64,000 nucleotides of DNA from Joostella atrarenae (GTDB taxonomy: Bacteria; Bacteroidota; Bacteroidia; Flavobacteriales; Flavobacteriaceae), in NCBI RefSeq assembly GCF_021764745.1, contig NZ_JAETXX010000005.1, positions 62,001 through 126,000 on the forward strand, written 5' to 3'. The notes under the pieces were generated by a model. The model had not been told where the DNA came from. It did no database searches and saw only the letters and a program-made list of their open reading frames with translations. Numbering within the stretch: the stretch's first letter is position 1; every line of letters starts with the position of its first letter. The position numbers and the translations under genes are program-made. Shown here in pieces: positions 8,917 through 17,979 of this stretch.

Positions 8917-9645
8917 CTATTCTACAATTTCAACAGAAATTATATTAACATTTTTTAGAGGCCATTCATCACTTCCTGCAGGTACATTATTTATTTTATC
9001 TACTACATCCATTCCTGAAATTACACGTCCAAAAGCTGTATATTTTCCATCTAAATGATGTGCTCCATGTTTGGCAGTCACAATGAAAAATTCAAAAGGA
9101 GAAGCCAATTTGTGTGGGTTTGCAACATCATCACTACTTGGCATTGAAATAACGCCACGATCGTGTTTTAGTCCTTTTTTAGTATCAGGTGGAAGTAGGT
9201 AAAAACCTATGCTATCTCTCTTTTTGGCTGTAGACATCATGTCTGTATTTCCCCCTTGGATAATAAAGTTTTTAACTACACGATGAAAATAGGTGTTGTT
9301 GAAATACTTCTTCTTTGTTAGATAAATAAAATTCGCTCTATGATAAGGGGTTTGATTGTAGAGATCAACAACAAAACTTCCTAAGGAGGTATTTATTTTC
9401 ACAACATGTTCTAAGTGTTCTTTTTGATATTCAAATAGAAACGGAATTGCATTCTCTTCTGTGAGCACAAAACGGTTCTCTTTTTCCTTTTTACGTTCTA
9501 ATTCTTTTATTTTTGCTGAATCGACTTTTACAGTGTCTTTAGCATTTTTTTCAGTAGCGGCTTTAGCTTTTTTTGAAGAGTCTCCACAACTTGATAAAAT
9601 AAATAATAGTATTATTGTAATTACTCTAACTGTATAATAATGCAT
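8917..9645 (-). CDS. Cyclophilin-type peptidyl-prolyl isomerase lipoprotein
   Basis: A 242-residue protein. It has a lipoprotein signal (lipobox ending LSSC, Cys20), a Lys/Glu-rich linker and a cyclophilin domain from about residue 75. The domain motifs include YFHRVVKNFIIQGG and FEFFIVTAKHGAHHLDGKYTAFGRV. It should catalyse proline isomerisation during folding of exported proteins, anchored to a membrane facing the periplasm. Its ATG is shared in an ATGCAT palindrome with the divergent Nudix gene. Confidence 0.92.
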   Translation of the reverse strand: MHYYTVRVITIILLFILSSCGDSSKKAKAATEKNAKDTVKVDSAKIKELERKKEKENRFVLTEENAIPFLFEYQKEHLEHVVKINTSLGSFVVDLYNQTPYHRANFIYLTKKKYFNNTYFHRVVKNFIIQGGNTDMMSTAKKRDSIGFYLLPPDTKKGLKHDRGVISMPSSDDVANPHKLASPFEFFIVTAKHGAHHLDGKYTAFGRVISGMDVVDKINNVPAGSDEWPLKNVNIISVEIVE

Positions 9646-10287
9646 ATGAAATTTGCTGATTTTTACGATTTGATTCCAAAAATAAAAAATATGCCACTAC
9701 CAGGGCAAGAATCTCATAATAAAATGGCGCCTTTAATTAGGACACAATTATTAAAGGAAGAAAATTATAAGAAAAAAGATCCTAGAAAAGCTGGGGTAGT
9801 ATGTCTTTTTTATCCTGATGAGCACCTTCATACAAAACTGTTATTGATACTTCGAAAAACATACAACGGAGTACATTCCAATCAAGTAGGTTTTCCTGGG
9901 GGAAAGGTAGAGCTTTCAGATAAAAATATTGAAGAAACAGCTTTAAGAGAAACATGGGAAGAGGTTGGAGTATCTCCAAAGAAGATTCAGCTTGTAAAAA
10001 AAATGTCTGAAGTTTATATTCCACCTAGTAACTTTATCGTGCAACCTTTTATAGGAATAGCAGAAAGTGAATTGCAATTTGTTTTGCAAGAGGATGAGGT
10101 AGAAGACATTATAGAAGTTCCTTTTTTGGACTTTATGAATGACGACATGCTTTTTGAAGAAAACTTAACAACATCTTACGCTAAAAATATAGATGTACCT
10201 GCCTTTAAGCTAAATGATTATACCGTTTGGGGAGCTACAGCAATGATGTTGAGTGAGGTTAAAGAAATGTTTAAAAAGCTAATCTAA
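9640..10287 (+). CDS. CoA pyrophosphatase, Nudix family (NudL-like)
   Basis: A 215-residue Nudix hydrolase. The Nudix box runs over residues 87-111 (GGKVELSDKN through RETWEEVGV), preceded by SNQVGFPGG, which is typical of the coenzyme A diphosphatase subfamily (UPF0035). The probable reaction is cleavage of CoA or oxidised CoA to phosphopantetheine and adenosine bisphosphate. The ATG at 9640 forms a palindrome with the start of the divergent isomerase gene. A second in-frame ATG at 9646 is equally plausible and would remove the overlap. Confidence 0.88.
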   Translation: MHMKFADFYDLIPKIKNMPLPGQESHNKMAPLIRTQLLKEENYKKKDPRKAGVVCLFYPDEHLHTKLLLILRKTYNGVHSNQVGFPGGKVELSDKNIEETALRETWEEVGVSPKKIQLVKKMSEVYIPPSNFIVQPFIGIAESELQFVLQEDEVEDIIEVPFLDFMNDDMLFEENLTTSYAKNIDVPAFKLNDYTVWGATAMMLSEVKEMFKKLI

Positions 10288-10342
10288 GGTTAAGATTTTG
10301 TATTTTTGTAGCTTTATTAACACTAGCATATAACTATTAGTA

Positions 10343-11146
10343 ATGGGATTGTTTAAGAAAAATCCTTTCGGACATATATTATTCTTAAAAAAGTGGCTTA
10401 TACGTATAGCGGGGTTATTAACTCATAGACGCTATAGAGGCTTCAATGAACTGCAAATTGAAGGTTCTGATATTATAAAAAACCTTCCAGAAAGTGGAGT
10501 TTTATTTATCTCCAATCACCAGACTTATTTTGCGGATGTAGTAGCTATGTTTCATGTTTTTAATGCTAGTTTGAGCGGGCGTGAAGATTCTATAAAAGAT
10601 GTTACTTATTTATGGCAGCCAAAATTAAATATTTATTATGTAGCTGCTAAAGAGACAATGAAATCTGGGCTATTACCTAAAATATTTGCTTATGCCGGAT
10701 CTATCAGTATTGAGCGTACATGGAGAGCAGGAGGAGAAGATGTAAATAGGCAGGTTAAATTCAGCGATATTTCAAATATAAAAACAGCTTTAGATGACGG
10801 TTGGGTAATTACTTTTCCACAGGGAACTACAAGACCTTGGAAGCCTATCCGAAAGGGTACAGCTCATATCATTAAGCAATACAAACCTATTGTAATTCCT
10901 GTAGTTATAGATGGTTTTAGAAGGTCTTTTGATAGAAAAGGACTTCGAGTTAAGAAAAAAGGAATTCTACAGTCAATGATAATTAAAGAACCGTTGGATA
11001 TAGATTATGATAATGAATCTATAGATGAGATTGTAGAAAAAATAGAATATGCTATCGAGCAGCATCCTTCATTTTTAAAGGTGATCCCAGAGGAAGCTAT
11101 TGCGGAGATGGAAGATCTTAATAAAACGAGACAATGGGATTATTAA
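10343..11146 (+). CDS. 1-acylglycerol-3-phosphate O-acyltransferase-like protein (PlsC family)
   Basis: A 267-residue membrane-associated acyltransferase. Block I reads FISNHQTYFAD, with His59 followed by Asp65, so the spacing is HX5D rather than the canonical HX4D. Block III appears as FPQGTTRPWKP. The family transfers acyl chains to lysophosphatidate or other lyso-lipids at the inner membrane. A possible -7 box (TATTTTTG, 10301-10308) lies upstream. The substrate cannot be inferred, and the altered spacing may mark a subfamily with a different acceptor. Confidence 0.85.
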   Translation: MGLFKKNPFGHILFLKKWLIRIAGLLTHRRYRGFNELQIEGSDIIKNLPESGVLFISNHQTYFADVVAMFHVFNASLSGREDSIKDVTYLWQPKLNIYYVAAKETMKSGLLPKIFAYAGSISIERTWRAGGEDVNRQVKFSDISNIKTALDDGWVITFPQGTTRPWKPIRKGTAHIIKQYKPIVIPVVIDGFRRSFDRKGLRVKKKGILQSMIIKEPLDIDYDNESIDEIVEKIEYAIEQHPSFLKVIPEEAIAEMEDLNKTRQWDY

Positions 11147-11308
11147 ATTCACTATAGCTATTTTATAGTGTGTATTTTCAATGCTTAGTATTTATAGGAG
11201 CTTGAAATATGCTATTCTTCATAATTATATTCTTTTTTGCTTGTATTGAAACTCTTCATTTAGCTATCTTGGGGCAATAAACTCAACACATACTATAAAA
11301 AGGTTTCA
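11147..11308. other. Short intergenic region with weak hairpin
   Basis: It contains a weak CACTATA/TATAGTG hairpin (11150-11170) that may end the acyltransferase transcript. A TATCTTGG sequence near 11263-11270 resembles the -7 box of the downstream peptidase. No open frame of note. Confidence 0.35.
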
Positions 11309-14092
11309 ATGGTAAAAAAAATAGCGCTATTAGCTTTATTTCAAGTTTTAACTGTTTCCCTAACTGCACAAAAAAAATCAATCTCTGTAGAAGATTTTGA
11401 TACTTGGAAACAAATCGAAAACAAGAAGATTTCAGAAAATGGAGAATATCTAGTCTACGAATATAACCCAGGAATGGGAGACGGTACATTAGTTATTACA
11501 AATCTTAAGAGTGGTAAAACAGATTCTATCCCCAGAGGATATAGTGCTACAATAAGTGGAAAAAGTAGTTTTGTAGCTTTTAAAATTAAAGCTCCAATTG
11601 AGATCCGTAGAAAAGAGGAAACTGAAAAAGCAAAGAAGAGTAAACGAATAAAAGATTCTCTAGGTGTTTTTATTCTTGAAACTGGAAAGACTCTTAAATA
11701 TGCAGATAATAGTGGTTTTAAACTTCCTGAGGAAGGTGGAGATTGGCTAGCATATAAAACGATAGTTAAGGTCAAAAAAGATACTCTTTCAGTTGTAAAG
11801 GATAGTATAGATAATGACGATAAGAAGAAAAGCAAAGCTAAGAATGATACTATTTTAGTAGCGTATAACCCTCTTTCCAAAGATAGTATTGCCTTTAAGG
11901 ATGTGAATGACTACACTTGGTCAAAATCAGCAAATAAATTACTACTTAGTTTAGAAAAGAAGGATTCTACTCTTACAAATTCGACTTTAATAAAATTTGA
12001 TGGAGATACTCAGAAATTTGATACTATTTTTTCTTCTGAAGGAATTATAAAGCAAACTACTCTTGATGAGAAAGGGAACCGTTTGGCGTTTCTACTTTCT
12101 AAAGATACTACAGATATTAAAAACTACGAATTGTATGTTGGTGAGCAGAATAATGTGAAAACTGTAAATACAAGTAGTATAAAAGAATTACCAAAAGGAT
12201 GGCTTCCTTCGGAGAATCAAAATATTTATTTTTCTGAAGATAGTAAACGTATGTTTTTTGGAACTGCAGAAGCTCGAATTGAACGTGAAAAGGATACGTT
12301 GTTAAATGCAGAAAGAGAGCGTTTAGATATTTGGTCCTGGACAGATACCGAATTGCAACCTATGCAAAAACTAAACGTTAAGAAGGATAAGAATAAAACA
12401 TATTTGGCCGCTTATGATTTTGAAAAGAATACAGCTGTCCAAATAGGAGATACTATTGTTCCAGATATTAGAATGTATAATGATGGAAATGCTAAATATG
12501 CTATTGGAAGTACCGATGAGAAATATAAGAGAGCAACCTCATGGTCTGCACTATTTTTAGATGATTTTTATCTTGTAGATACAGAAACTGGAGTGAAAAA
12601 GGAACTAATTACTGGTCAGAATAACGTTTGGGTAGGACCATCGCAAAAGTACGCTGTTTATTATAATAGAAATGATAGCATTTATTATTCTATAAATATT
12701 GCTTCTCAAAAGGAGCAGCCTATTACAGATAAAATTAGTGTTGCTTTTTATGATGAATTGAACGATACTCCAAACGATCCGAGACCTTATGGTATTGCTG
12801 GTTGGGAAGAAGATGACAAATCAGTTTTTATTTACGACCGTTATGATATTTGGAAAATTGATCCTTCTGGAGCAAAAGCACCAAAAAATGTAACCAAAAG
12901 CGGGAGAGTAAATACTACTGAATATAGATATATTCAATTGGATAGAGATGAAGATTTTATCAATCCGAAGAAAGCACTTTTATCAGTATTTAATGAAGCT
13001 AATAAGAAAGCAGGTTATGCATATGCTAATTTGCTAAAAGAAAATACTCCAGATGCTTTTATTTATGACGATTGTCGTCTTGGAAATCCTCTAAAAGCTA
13101 AAAATTCAAATACAGTTCTTTACACAAAAGAAGCTTACACTCTATATCCTGATGTGTTAAAAACAGATCTTTCATTTAAAAATTCTGAGAAAGTTACAAA
13201 TGGAGGTAAGCAGCTTGATAATTATAAGTGGGGGAAAGTTAGTTTAGAAAAATGGACCAATTATGACGGAGTAGAACTGCAAGGATTATTGTATGTCCCA
13301 GAAGGATTAGATCCAAATAAAAAGTATCCTTTAGTTTCATATTTCTATGAACGATTATCAGATACGTATCACCGTTTTTATTCTCCTACACCAAGTCGTT
13401 CTACAATAAACAAGGTGTTTTATCCAAGTAATAATTACATCGTTTTTGTTCCAGATATTGTATATAAAGAAGGGCATCCAGGAGAAAGTGGATATAACTG
13501 TATAGTAAGTGGAGTAGAAGCTATGGAAGCAAAATATAGCTTTATAGATGGCGAGCATATGGCATTACAAGGACAGAGTTGGGGAGGTTACCAAACTGCA
13601 TATATTGTAACTAAGACAGATAAATTTGCTGCAGCAATGGCTGGAGCACCAGTTAGTAATATGACAAGTGCCTATGGAGGAATCCGTTGGGGAAGTGGAA
13701 TGAGTAGAATGTTTCAATATGAACATACTCAGAGTAGAATTGGGGGTACGCTATGGGATGAGTTTGATCTTTATGTAGAGAATTCACCTCTCTTTAAAGC
13801 GCCAAAAGTTACAACTCCTCTTTTAATGATGCATAATGATGATGATGGTGCAGTGCCGTGGTATCAAGGAATAGAATTTTATGTTGCCTTAAGAAGACTT
13901 GATAAACCTGTATGGATGCTTTCTTATAACGATGAACCTCATAACTTGAAAGGGGAAAGTTGGGGAAATCGTAAAGATTTATCTATTAGAATGATGCAAT
14001 TCTTTGACCATTATTTAAAAGGAAAGCAAGCACCAGAGTGGATGGAAAAAGGGAGGTCTGCAGTAGAAAAGGATTATAATAAAGGATATTAA
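11309..14092 (+). CDS. Secreted S9 family (prolyl oligopeptidase-type) serine peptidase
   Basis: A 927-residue protein. It has a signal peptide (about residues 1-20), a long beta-propeller-like region and a C-terminal alpha/beta hydrolase domain from about residue 650. The catalytic serine is Ser757 in GQSWGGYQ, the acid is among Asp844-846 in MHNDDDGAVPW, and His878 lies in DEPHNL. Such enzymes release di- or tripeptides or cleave after proline in the periplasm or at the surface. It has its own strong downstream terminator and seems monocistronic. The exact specificity (DPP-like or acylaminoacyl peptidase-like) is not clear. Confidence 0.92.
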   Translation: MVKKIALLALFQVLTVSLTAQKKSISVEDFDTWKQIENKKISENGEYLVYEYNPGMGDGTLVITNLKSGKTDSIPRGYSATISGKSSFVAFKIKAPIEIRRKEETEKAKKSKRIKDSLGVFILETGKTLKYADNSGFKLPEEGGDWLAYKTIVKVKKDTLSVVKDSIDNDDKKKSKAKNDTILVAYNPLSKDSIAFKDVNDYTWSKSANKLLLSLEKKDSTLTNSTLIKFDGDTQKFDTIFSSEGIIKQTTLDEKGNRLAFLLSKDTTDIKNYELYVGEQNNVKTVNTSSIKELPKGWLPSENQNIYFSEDSKRMFFGTAEARIEREKDTLLNAERERLDIWSWTDTELQPMQKLNVKKDKNKTYLAAYDFEKNTAVQIGDTIVPDIRMYNDGNAKYAIGSTDEKYKRATSWSALFLDDFYLVDTETGVKKELITGQNNVWVGPSQKYAVYYNRNDSIYYSINIASQKEQPITDKISVAFYDELNDTPNDPRPYGIAGWEEDDKSVFIYDRYDIWKIDPSGAKAPKNVTKSGRVNTTEYRYIQLDRDEDFINPKKALLSVFNEANKKAGYAYANLLKENTPDAFIYDDCRLGNPLKAKNSNTVLYTKEAYTLYPDVLKTDLSFKNSEKVTNGGKQLDNYKWGKVSLEKWTNYDGVELQGLLYVPEGLDPNKKYPLVSYFYERLSDTYHRFYSPTPSRSTINKVFYPSNNYIVFVPDIVYKEGHPGESGYNCIVSGVEAMEAKYSFIDGEHMALQGQSWGGYQTAYIVTKTDKFAAAMAGAPVSNMTSAYGGIRWGSGMSRMFQYEHTQSRIGGTLWDEFDLYVENSPLFKAPKVTTPLLMMHNDDDGAVPWYQGIEFYVALRRLDKPVWMLSYNDEPHNLKGESWGNRKDLSIRMMQFFDHYLKGKQAPEWMEKGRSAVEKDYNKGY

Positions 14093-14130
14093 TTTAGAGT
14101 TAGACTTAAGAGAACTCTAGATATAAAATA

Positions 14131-14180
14131 AAAACCTTTGCAGATTTACTTCTTAGCTAATCTGCAAAGGTTTTTTATTT
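14131..14180 (+). terminator. Intrinsic terminator after S9 peptidase gene
   Basis: A 16-base perfect stem (AAAACCTTTGCAGATT with its complement at 14159-14174) surrounds a 12-base loop and is followed by a T-rich tract. It could also act on the converging minus-strand gene. Confidence 0.9.
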
Positions 14181-14216
14181 AAAGCAATTAGTTTCAACCT
14201 AAAAACTTTATTAGAA

Positions 14217-14834
14217 TTAAACATCCATTCTTTTAAGTTCTTTATAATTTCTTTTTAAACGTCTCATTAAGATTCCATAAAGCAGATAATAAATCCCTAA
14301 AAAGAGGGCTATAAAAAGGATGGTCGCAATTATAGAGATTCCAAAAATAATCAGGTAATCTGTAGTGTCTGCTGTTTCAGTAAATTTAACCCAACCTCCT
14401 TGTTGTTGTATGGATAGGTAAATTATTGAAACTATAAATAAAATACCCGCAAAAGTTAAATTGAATATTATATACCGGCGTACGGTTTTCCTTGCTTTAA
14501 TAATGCTTTCTAATAAACCTTTTACTGAAGATGTTGTAGATACTTTTTTATAGTTTTTATAAAATTGATAAATAAAGAATAGGATTACGATGATAGAACC
14601 ATACGTGAAATAGTTTAGAAATGGAGGTAACATCTTTTCTAGTTCAAGGGAAGGATGGTAAAAGATACTCATTAGGATTCCTAATCCTAATTCGATCATA
14701 CTGATGTAAAAAATCCATTTTATAGATGAAGAAGATTTTTTCAACATCATACTATATATATCCTCATAGGAAAGTTTAGGAAGATCTTTTTCCTTTTTCT
14801 GCCAATCCTTTTTTAAAAATTCTAATTCGTCCAT
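14217..14834 (-). CDS. Membrane protein paired with ECF sigma factor, probable regulator
   Basis: A 205-residue protein. An N-terminal acidic cytoplasmic segment (MDELEFLKKDWQKKEKDLPKLSYEDIY) is followed by four membrane helices, near residues 39-60, 74-90, 120-142 and 160-190. Its start overlaps the stop of the ECF sigma gene by one base (TAATG), indicating coupled translation. By position it is a candidate anti-sigma factor, although it lacks a recognisable zinc anti-sigma motif. Similar proteins are found after sigma genes in Flavobacteriia. Confidence 0.7.
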   Translation of the reverse strand: MDELEFLKKDWQKKEKDLPKLSYEDIYSMMLKKSSSSIKWIFYISMIELGLGILMSIFYHPSLELEKMLPPFLNYFTYGSIIVILFFIYQFYKNYKKVSTTSSVKGLLESIIKARKTVRRYIIFNLTFAGILFIVSIIYLSIQQQGGWVKFTETADTTDYLIIFGISIIATILFIALFLGIYYLLYGILMRRLKRNYKELKRMDV

Positions 14835-15328
14835 TAGGGGTTAAGTGTATTTTTTAGTTTTGTTTTAACTCTATTCATCTTCACTCGGGCATTTACCTCA
14901 GAAATACCCATTGTTTCAGATATTTCTTTGTAATTTTTATCTTCTAAATACAAAAACACAAGCGCTTTCTCAATGTCGTTAAGTTGCTTTATAGCATCAT
15001 ACATTAATTTTAGTTGCTGTTCTTCGGTATCATCATAGTCAATTGCTTTGACTTTATGGATTACCGAATCAAAATCCTGTGTGTGTATTTGACGTTTTGA
15101 TTTTCGATATAATGTAATTGCTGTATTTAATGCAATTCTATACATCCATGTACTAAACTTAGCGTCTCCTCTAAATTTTGGATATGCCTTCCATAACTGT
15201 ATGGTAATCTCCTGAAATAAATCGTTATGTGCATCAGTATCATCAGTATAAATCTTGCATATTTTATGCACGATATTCTGATTATCCTGTAATTCTAAAA
15301 CAAATTTATGTTCGAGTTCTTTGGTCAC
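14834..15328 (-). CDS. ECF-type RNA polymerase sigma factor
   Basis: A 164-residue sigma factor. Region 2 includes DLFQEITIQLWKAYPKFRGDAKFSTWMYRIALNTA and region 4 includes LEDKNYKEISETMGISEVNARVKMNRVKTKLK. No ATG fits; the frame begins at a GTG followed by TKELEHKF. It is translationally coupled to the membrane protein gene downstream. Unlike the other two ECF genes in the window, its upstream region has a TGTAAC (minus strand, 15416-15421) but no CGTC at 16-17 bases, so autoregulation is not supported. Confidence 0.92.
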   Translation of the reverse strand: MTKELEHKFVLELQDNQNIVHKICKIYTDDTDAHNDLFQEITIQLWKAYPKFRGDAKFSTWMYRIALNTAITLYRKSKRQIHTQDFDSVIHKVKAIDYDDTEEQQLKLMYDAIKQLNDIEKALVFLYLEDKNYKEISETMGISEVNARVKMNRVKTKLKNTLNP

Positions 15329-15565
15329 AAAAGGTAATTAGGCAATTAAGCACACTTTGTTTTAATGTAAACTTATAATGTGTGTTAATGAGTTAGTAGG
15401 TAAAGATAGGAGTTTGTTACAAGTTTAATATAATTTATTTCGACTCCTATTCAATCTATTAAGCTCTTGGGATATATTTATGGATATATTGAATTTTCTC
15501 GAAGAATAACTTTAAATTTGAGAAACACAACATTATTAAGCTTTTTAAGTAAAGTAATTACAGAT

Positions 15566-15590
15566 GTAATCTCATTTTATTGAGATTAAT
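15566..15590. repeat. Hairpin upstream of NADH dehydrogenase gene
   Basis: Arms AATCTCA (15568-15574) and TGAGATT (15581-15587) form a seven-base stem about 30 bases before the ndh start, directly after a small ATTAC/GTAAT dyad. It could influence the leader of the transcript. There is no other evidence of function. Confidence 0.3.
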
Positions 15591-15616
15591 TTATAGAGAA
15601 AATAACTATTGTATAT

Positions 15617-16933
15617 ATGAATATACCTCAAACTAGCTACCCACGAGTTGTTATTATTGGTGGAGGATTTGGAGGCATTGCTTTGGCAAAAAAACTAGCA
15701 AAACAAGAAATGCAAGTTGTATTGCTAGACAAACATAATTACCATACTTTCCAACCCTTGTTATATCAAGTTTCTACGGGAGGTTTAGAGCCAGATTCTA
15801 TAGCTTATCCTATTCGAAAGATACTTTCTAAATATCCGAACTTTTATTTTCGTTTGGCAATGGTAAAAGGTGTAGATTCAGAAAAAAATACGTTGGATAC
15901 AGATATTGGACCTCTTAAATACGATTATTTAGTATTAGCTACAGGTTCTACAACTAATTTCTTTGGGAATAAAGAGATCGAAGCCAATAGTATGATAATG
16001 AAAACGGTTCCTGAAGCATTAAACTTAAGAAGTCTTATTCTTGAAAACTTTGAAGAAGCCTTGCTAACAGATAGTATGGACAGGCAAGATGCTTTAATGA
16101 ATTTTGTAATTGTAGGTGCTGGTCCAACAGGAGTAGAGTTAGCCGGTGCTTTGGCCGAAATTAAAAGAGGAATTCTACCTAAAGATTATCCAGATCTTGA
16201 TACGCGGAGAGCGCAAATAAATATTGTGCAATCTGGAGATAAGTTATTAAAAGGGATGAGCGAAAAAGCTTCCGAAAAGGCTGAGGATTACTTAGAAGAA
16301 TTGGGAGTCAATGTATGGAAGAATACACGTGTTACCAGCTATGATGGAGATTTAGTAACCACTAATACAGATCTAACATTCCATACAGCCACTTTAATAT
16401 GGGCAGCTGGAGTAAAAGGAGAAACTATAAAAGGAATTGATGGTAAGGATAGCATCACTTTTAGTAATCGTATAAAGGTAAACGATTATAATCAAGTTGA
16501 AGGATTTAAAAATATTTTCGCAATAGGTGATATTGCCTGTATGGTAAGTGATGATTTTCCTGCGGGACATCCTATGGTAGCGCAAGTAGCTATTCAACAA
16601 GGAACACATTTGGGAGTTAATTTGGTGGCTTTTCTAGAAGATGAAAAGGTAATGAAACCATTTGTTTACAAAGATAAAGGAACGATGGCTACCGTTGGAA
16701 GAAATAAAGCGGTTGTAGACATGCCTAAATTTAAATTTCAAGGGGTATTCGCTTGGTTTGTTTGGATGTTTGTTCACTTATTTTTTCTAATTGGTTTTAG
16801 AAACCGAGTAGTAGTATTTATAAATTGGGTATACAATTATATCCGTTTTGACAGAGAAGCACGTTTGATAATAAGGCCTTATAAAAAGGAAAAAACAAAA
16901 GTTGTAAAAATGAATGCGGTAAAAACAGAATAG
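15617..16933 (+). CDS. ndh: Type II NADH:quinone oxidoreductase (NAD(P)/FAD-dependent)
   Basis: A 438-residue flavoprotein with two Rossmann folds. The FAD-binding GGGFGG lies at residues 15-20 and a second nucleotide-binding GAGPTGVELAGALAE near residue 168, with IFAIGDIA as the conserved C-terminal FAD contact. The hydrophobic C-terminal region (FVWMFVHLFFLIGF) suits membrane association typical of NDH-2. It should oxidise NADH and reduce menaquinone without proton pumping. It appears monocistronic and ends in a bidirectional terminator that overlaps its last codons. Confidence 0.9.
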   Translation: MNIPQTSYPRVVIIGGGFGGIALAKKLAKQEMQVVLLDKHNYHTFQPLLYQVSTGGLEPDSIAYPIRKILSKYPNFYFRLAMVKGVDSEKNTLDTDIGPLKYDYLVLATGSTTNFFGNKEIEANSMIMKTVPEALNLRSLILENFEEALLTDSMDRQDALMNFVIVGAGPTGVELAGALAEIKRGILPKDYPDLDTRRAQINIVQSGDKLLKGMSEKASEKAEDYLEELGVNVWKNTRVTSYDGDLVTTNTDLTFHTATLIWAAGVKGETIKGIDGKDSITFSNRIKVNDYNQVEGFKNIFAIGDIACMVSDDFPAGHPMVAQVAIQQGTHLGVNLVAFLEDEKVMKPFVYKDKGTMATVGRNKAVVDMPKFKFQGVFAWFVWMFVHLFFLIGFRNRVVVFINWVYNYIRFDREARLIIRPYKKEKTKVVKMNAVKTE

Positions 16934-16950
16934 TTTTACCGCATTTTATT
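16913..16950. terminator. Bidirectional intrinsic terminator
   Basis: A perfect 12-base stem (AATGCGGTAAAA with TTTTACCGCATT) and a nine-base loop span the ndh stop codon. It lies between the converging ndh and aldo/keto reductase genes, with A/T-rich flanks on both sides. Confidence 0.8.
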
Positions 16951-16956
16951 TATGAT

Positions 16957-17904
16957 CTATTCATCATATATATTTTTATAGGGACCTCCTGGAACTTCAA
17001 AAAAAGTAGCGTCTACATATCTGTAACCTTTATCTAATGTTTTTATCTGTTGTAAATCCTTTTCAGTAAGTTCTATTTTATAACTATCTAAATTTTCTTT
17101 AATTCTCTTTGGATTAGTAGATTTAGGAATTACCGATGTTCCACGACTTAAATGCCAGCTAATTAAAACTTGTGCAGGAGAGCAATCGTGAGCCTTAGCA
17201 ATTTTTGAAATCACCTCATTTTCTAATAAATTTGGTTCATCGTCTTTCTTCATTTCTTGAGAGCGATCTCCAGAGCCTAAAGGAGAATAGCCAGTTAGAA
17301 TAATAGAATTGTTATTACAGAACTCCAAAAGTTCCTCTTGATGGAGTAAAGGATGTAATTCCACTTGGTTTACTTCTGGCGGAAGTGTAGCGTCTACCAA
17401 TAGGCTTTTTAATTTTTTTAAACTAAAATTAGAAACGCCAATACTTTTTACAAAGCCTTTGTTGTATGCTTCTTCCATTTTTTTCCAAGTTTCAATTATT
17501 GGAGCCTCTTCTGGAGTTAAAAATTCATCTGCTTTACTAGCAAATCCAACATCTGCTTTAAAAGCTACTGGCCAATGTATTAAATAGAGGTCGAGATAAT
17601 CTAATTGTAAATCTTTTAATGTCTTTTGTAAAGCAGGAATTACTTTATCGCTTTCATGGGCATTATTCCATAGTTTTGAAGTAATCCATAAATCTTCTCT
17701 TGCAACAAGACCTTGTGCAAATGCAGTTTTAAGTGCTTCACCAACTTCGGCTTCATTACCATATACGGCGGCACAATCTATATGCCTATATCCAGATTTT
17801 ATAGCTTCTATTACCGCTTCTCCTACTTTTCCTGGTTCAGATTTCCATGTTCCAAGTCCTATTGCAGGTAGTTTTTGGTCATTTTTTAATGTATAGAATT
17901 TCAT
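16957..17904 (-). CDS. Aldo/keto reductase
   Basis: A 315-residue TIM-barrel NADPH-dependent oxidoreductase with the complete catalytic tetrad: Asp43 and Tyr48 in HIDCAAVYGNE, Lys77 in ITSKLW and His110 in LIHWP. The C-terminal cofactor motif includes SVIPKSTNPKRIKENL. It reduces aldehydes or ketones in the cytoplasm. Length and motifs match the AKR family closely; the natural substrate cannot be told. Confidence 0.93.
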   Translation of the reverse strand: MKFYTLKNDQKLPAIGLGTWKSEPGKVGEAVIEAIKSGYRHIDCAAVYGNEAEVGEALKTAFAQGLVAREDLWITSKLWNNAHESDKVIPALQKTLKDLQLDYLDLYLIHWPVAFKADVGFASKADEFLTPEEAPIIETWKKMEEAYNKGFVKSIGVSNFSLKKLKSLLVDATLPPEVNQVELHPLLHQEELLEFCNNNSIILTGYSPLGSGDRSQEMKKDDEPNLLENEVISKIAKAHDCSPAQVLISWHLSRGTSVIPKSTNPKRIKENLDSYKIELTEKDLQQIKTLDKGYRYVDATFFEVPGGPYKNIYDE

Positions 17905-17979
17905 AGTCTTTATTTTAATTTATTGTATGTAACTCTATAAAGTTCATTATAATATTGGAGATATTGCAATAACAAAAAG

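Noticed and set aside
2616-11272. Identical 15-mer ATTTAGCTATCTTGG near 2616-2630 and near 11258-11272 as a repeat element
   Set aside because: One copy spans the stop codon and last codons of moxR and the other lies in a peptidase promoter region; there is no extended similarity, so coincidence is likely.
15416-15421. TGTAAC upstream of the third ECF sigma gene (minus strand) as a member of the ECF promoter set
   Set aside because: No CGTC occurs 16-17 bases downstream (the sequence there is CTAC), so the site does not fit the pattern.
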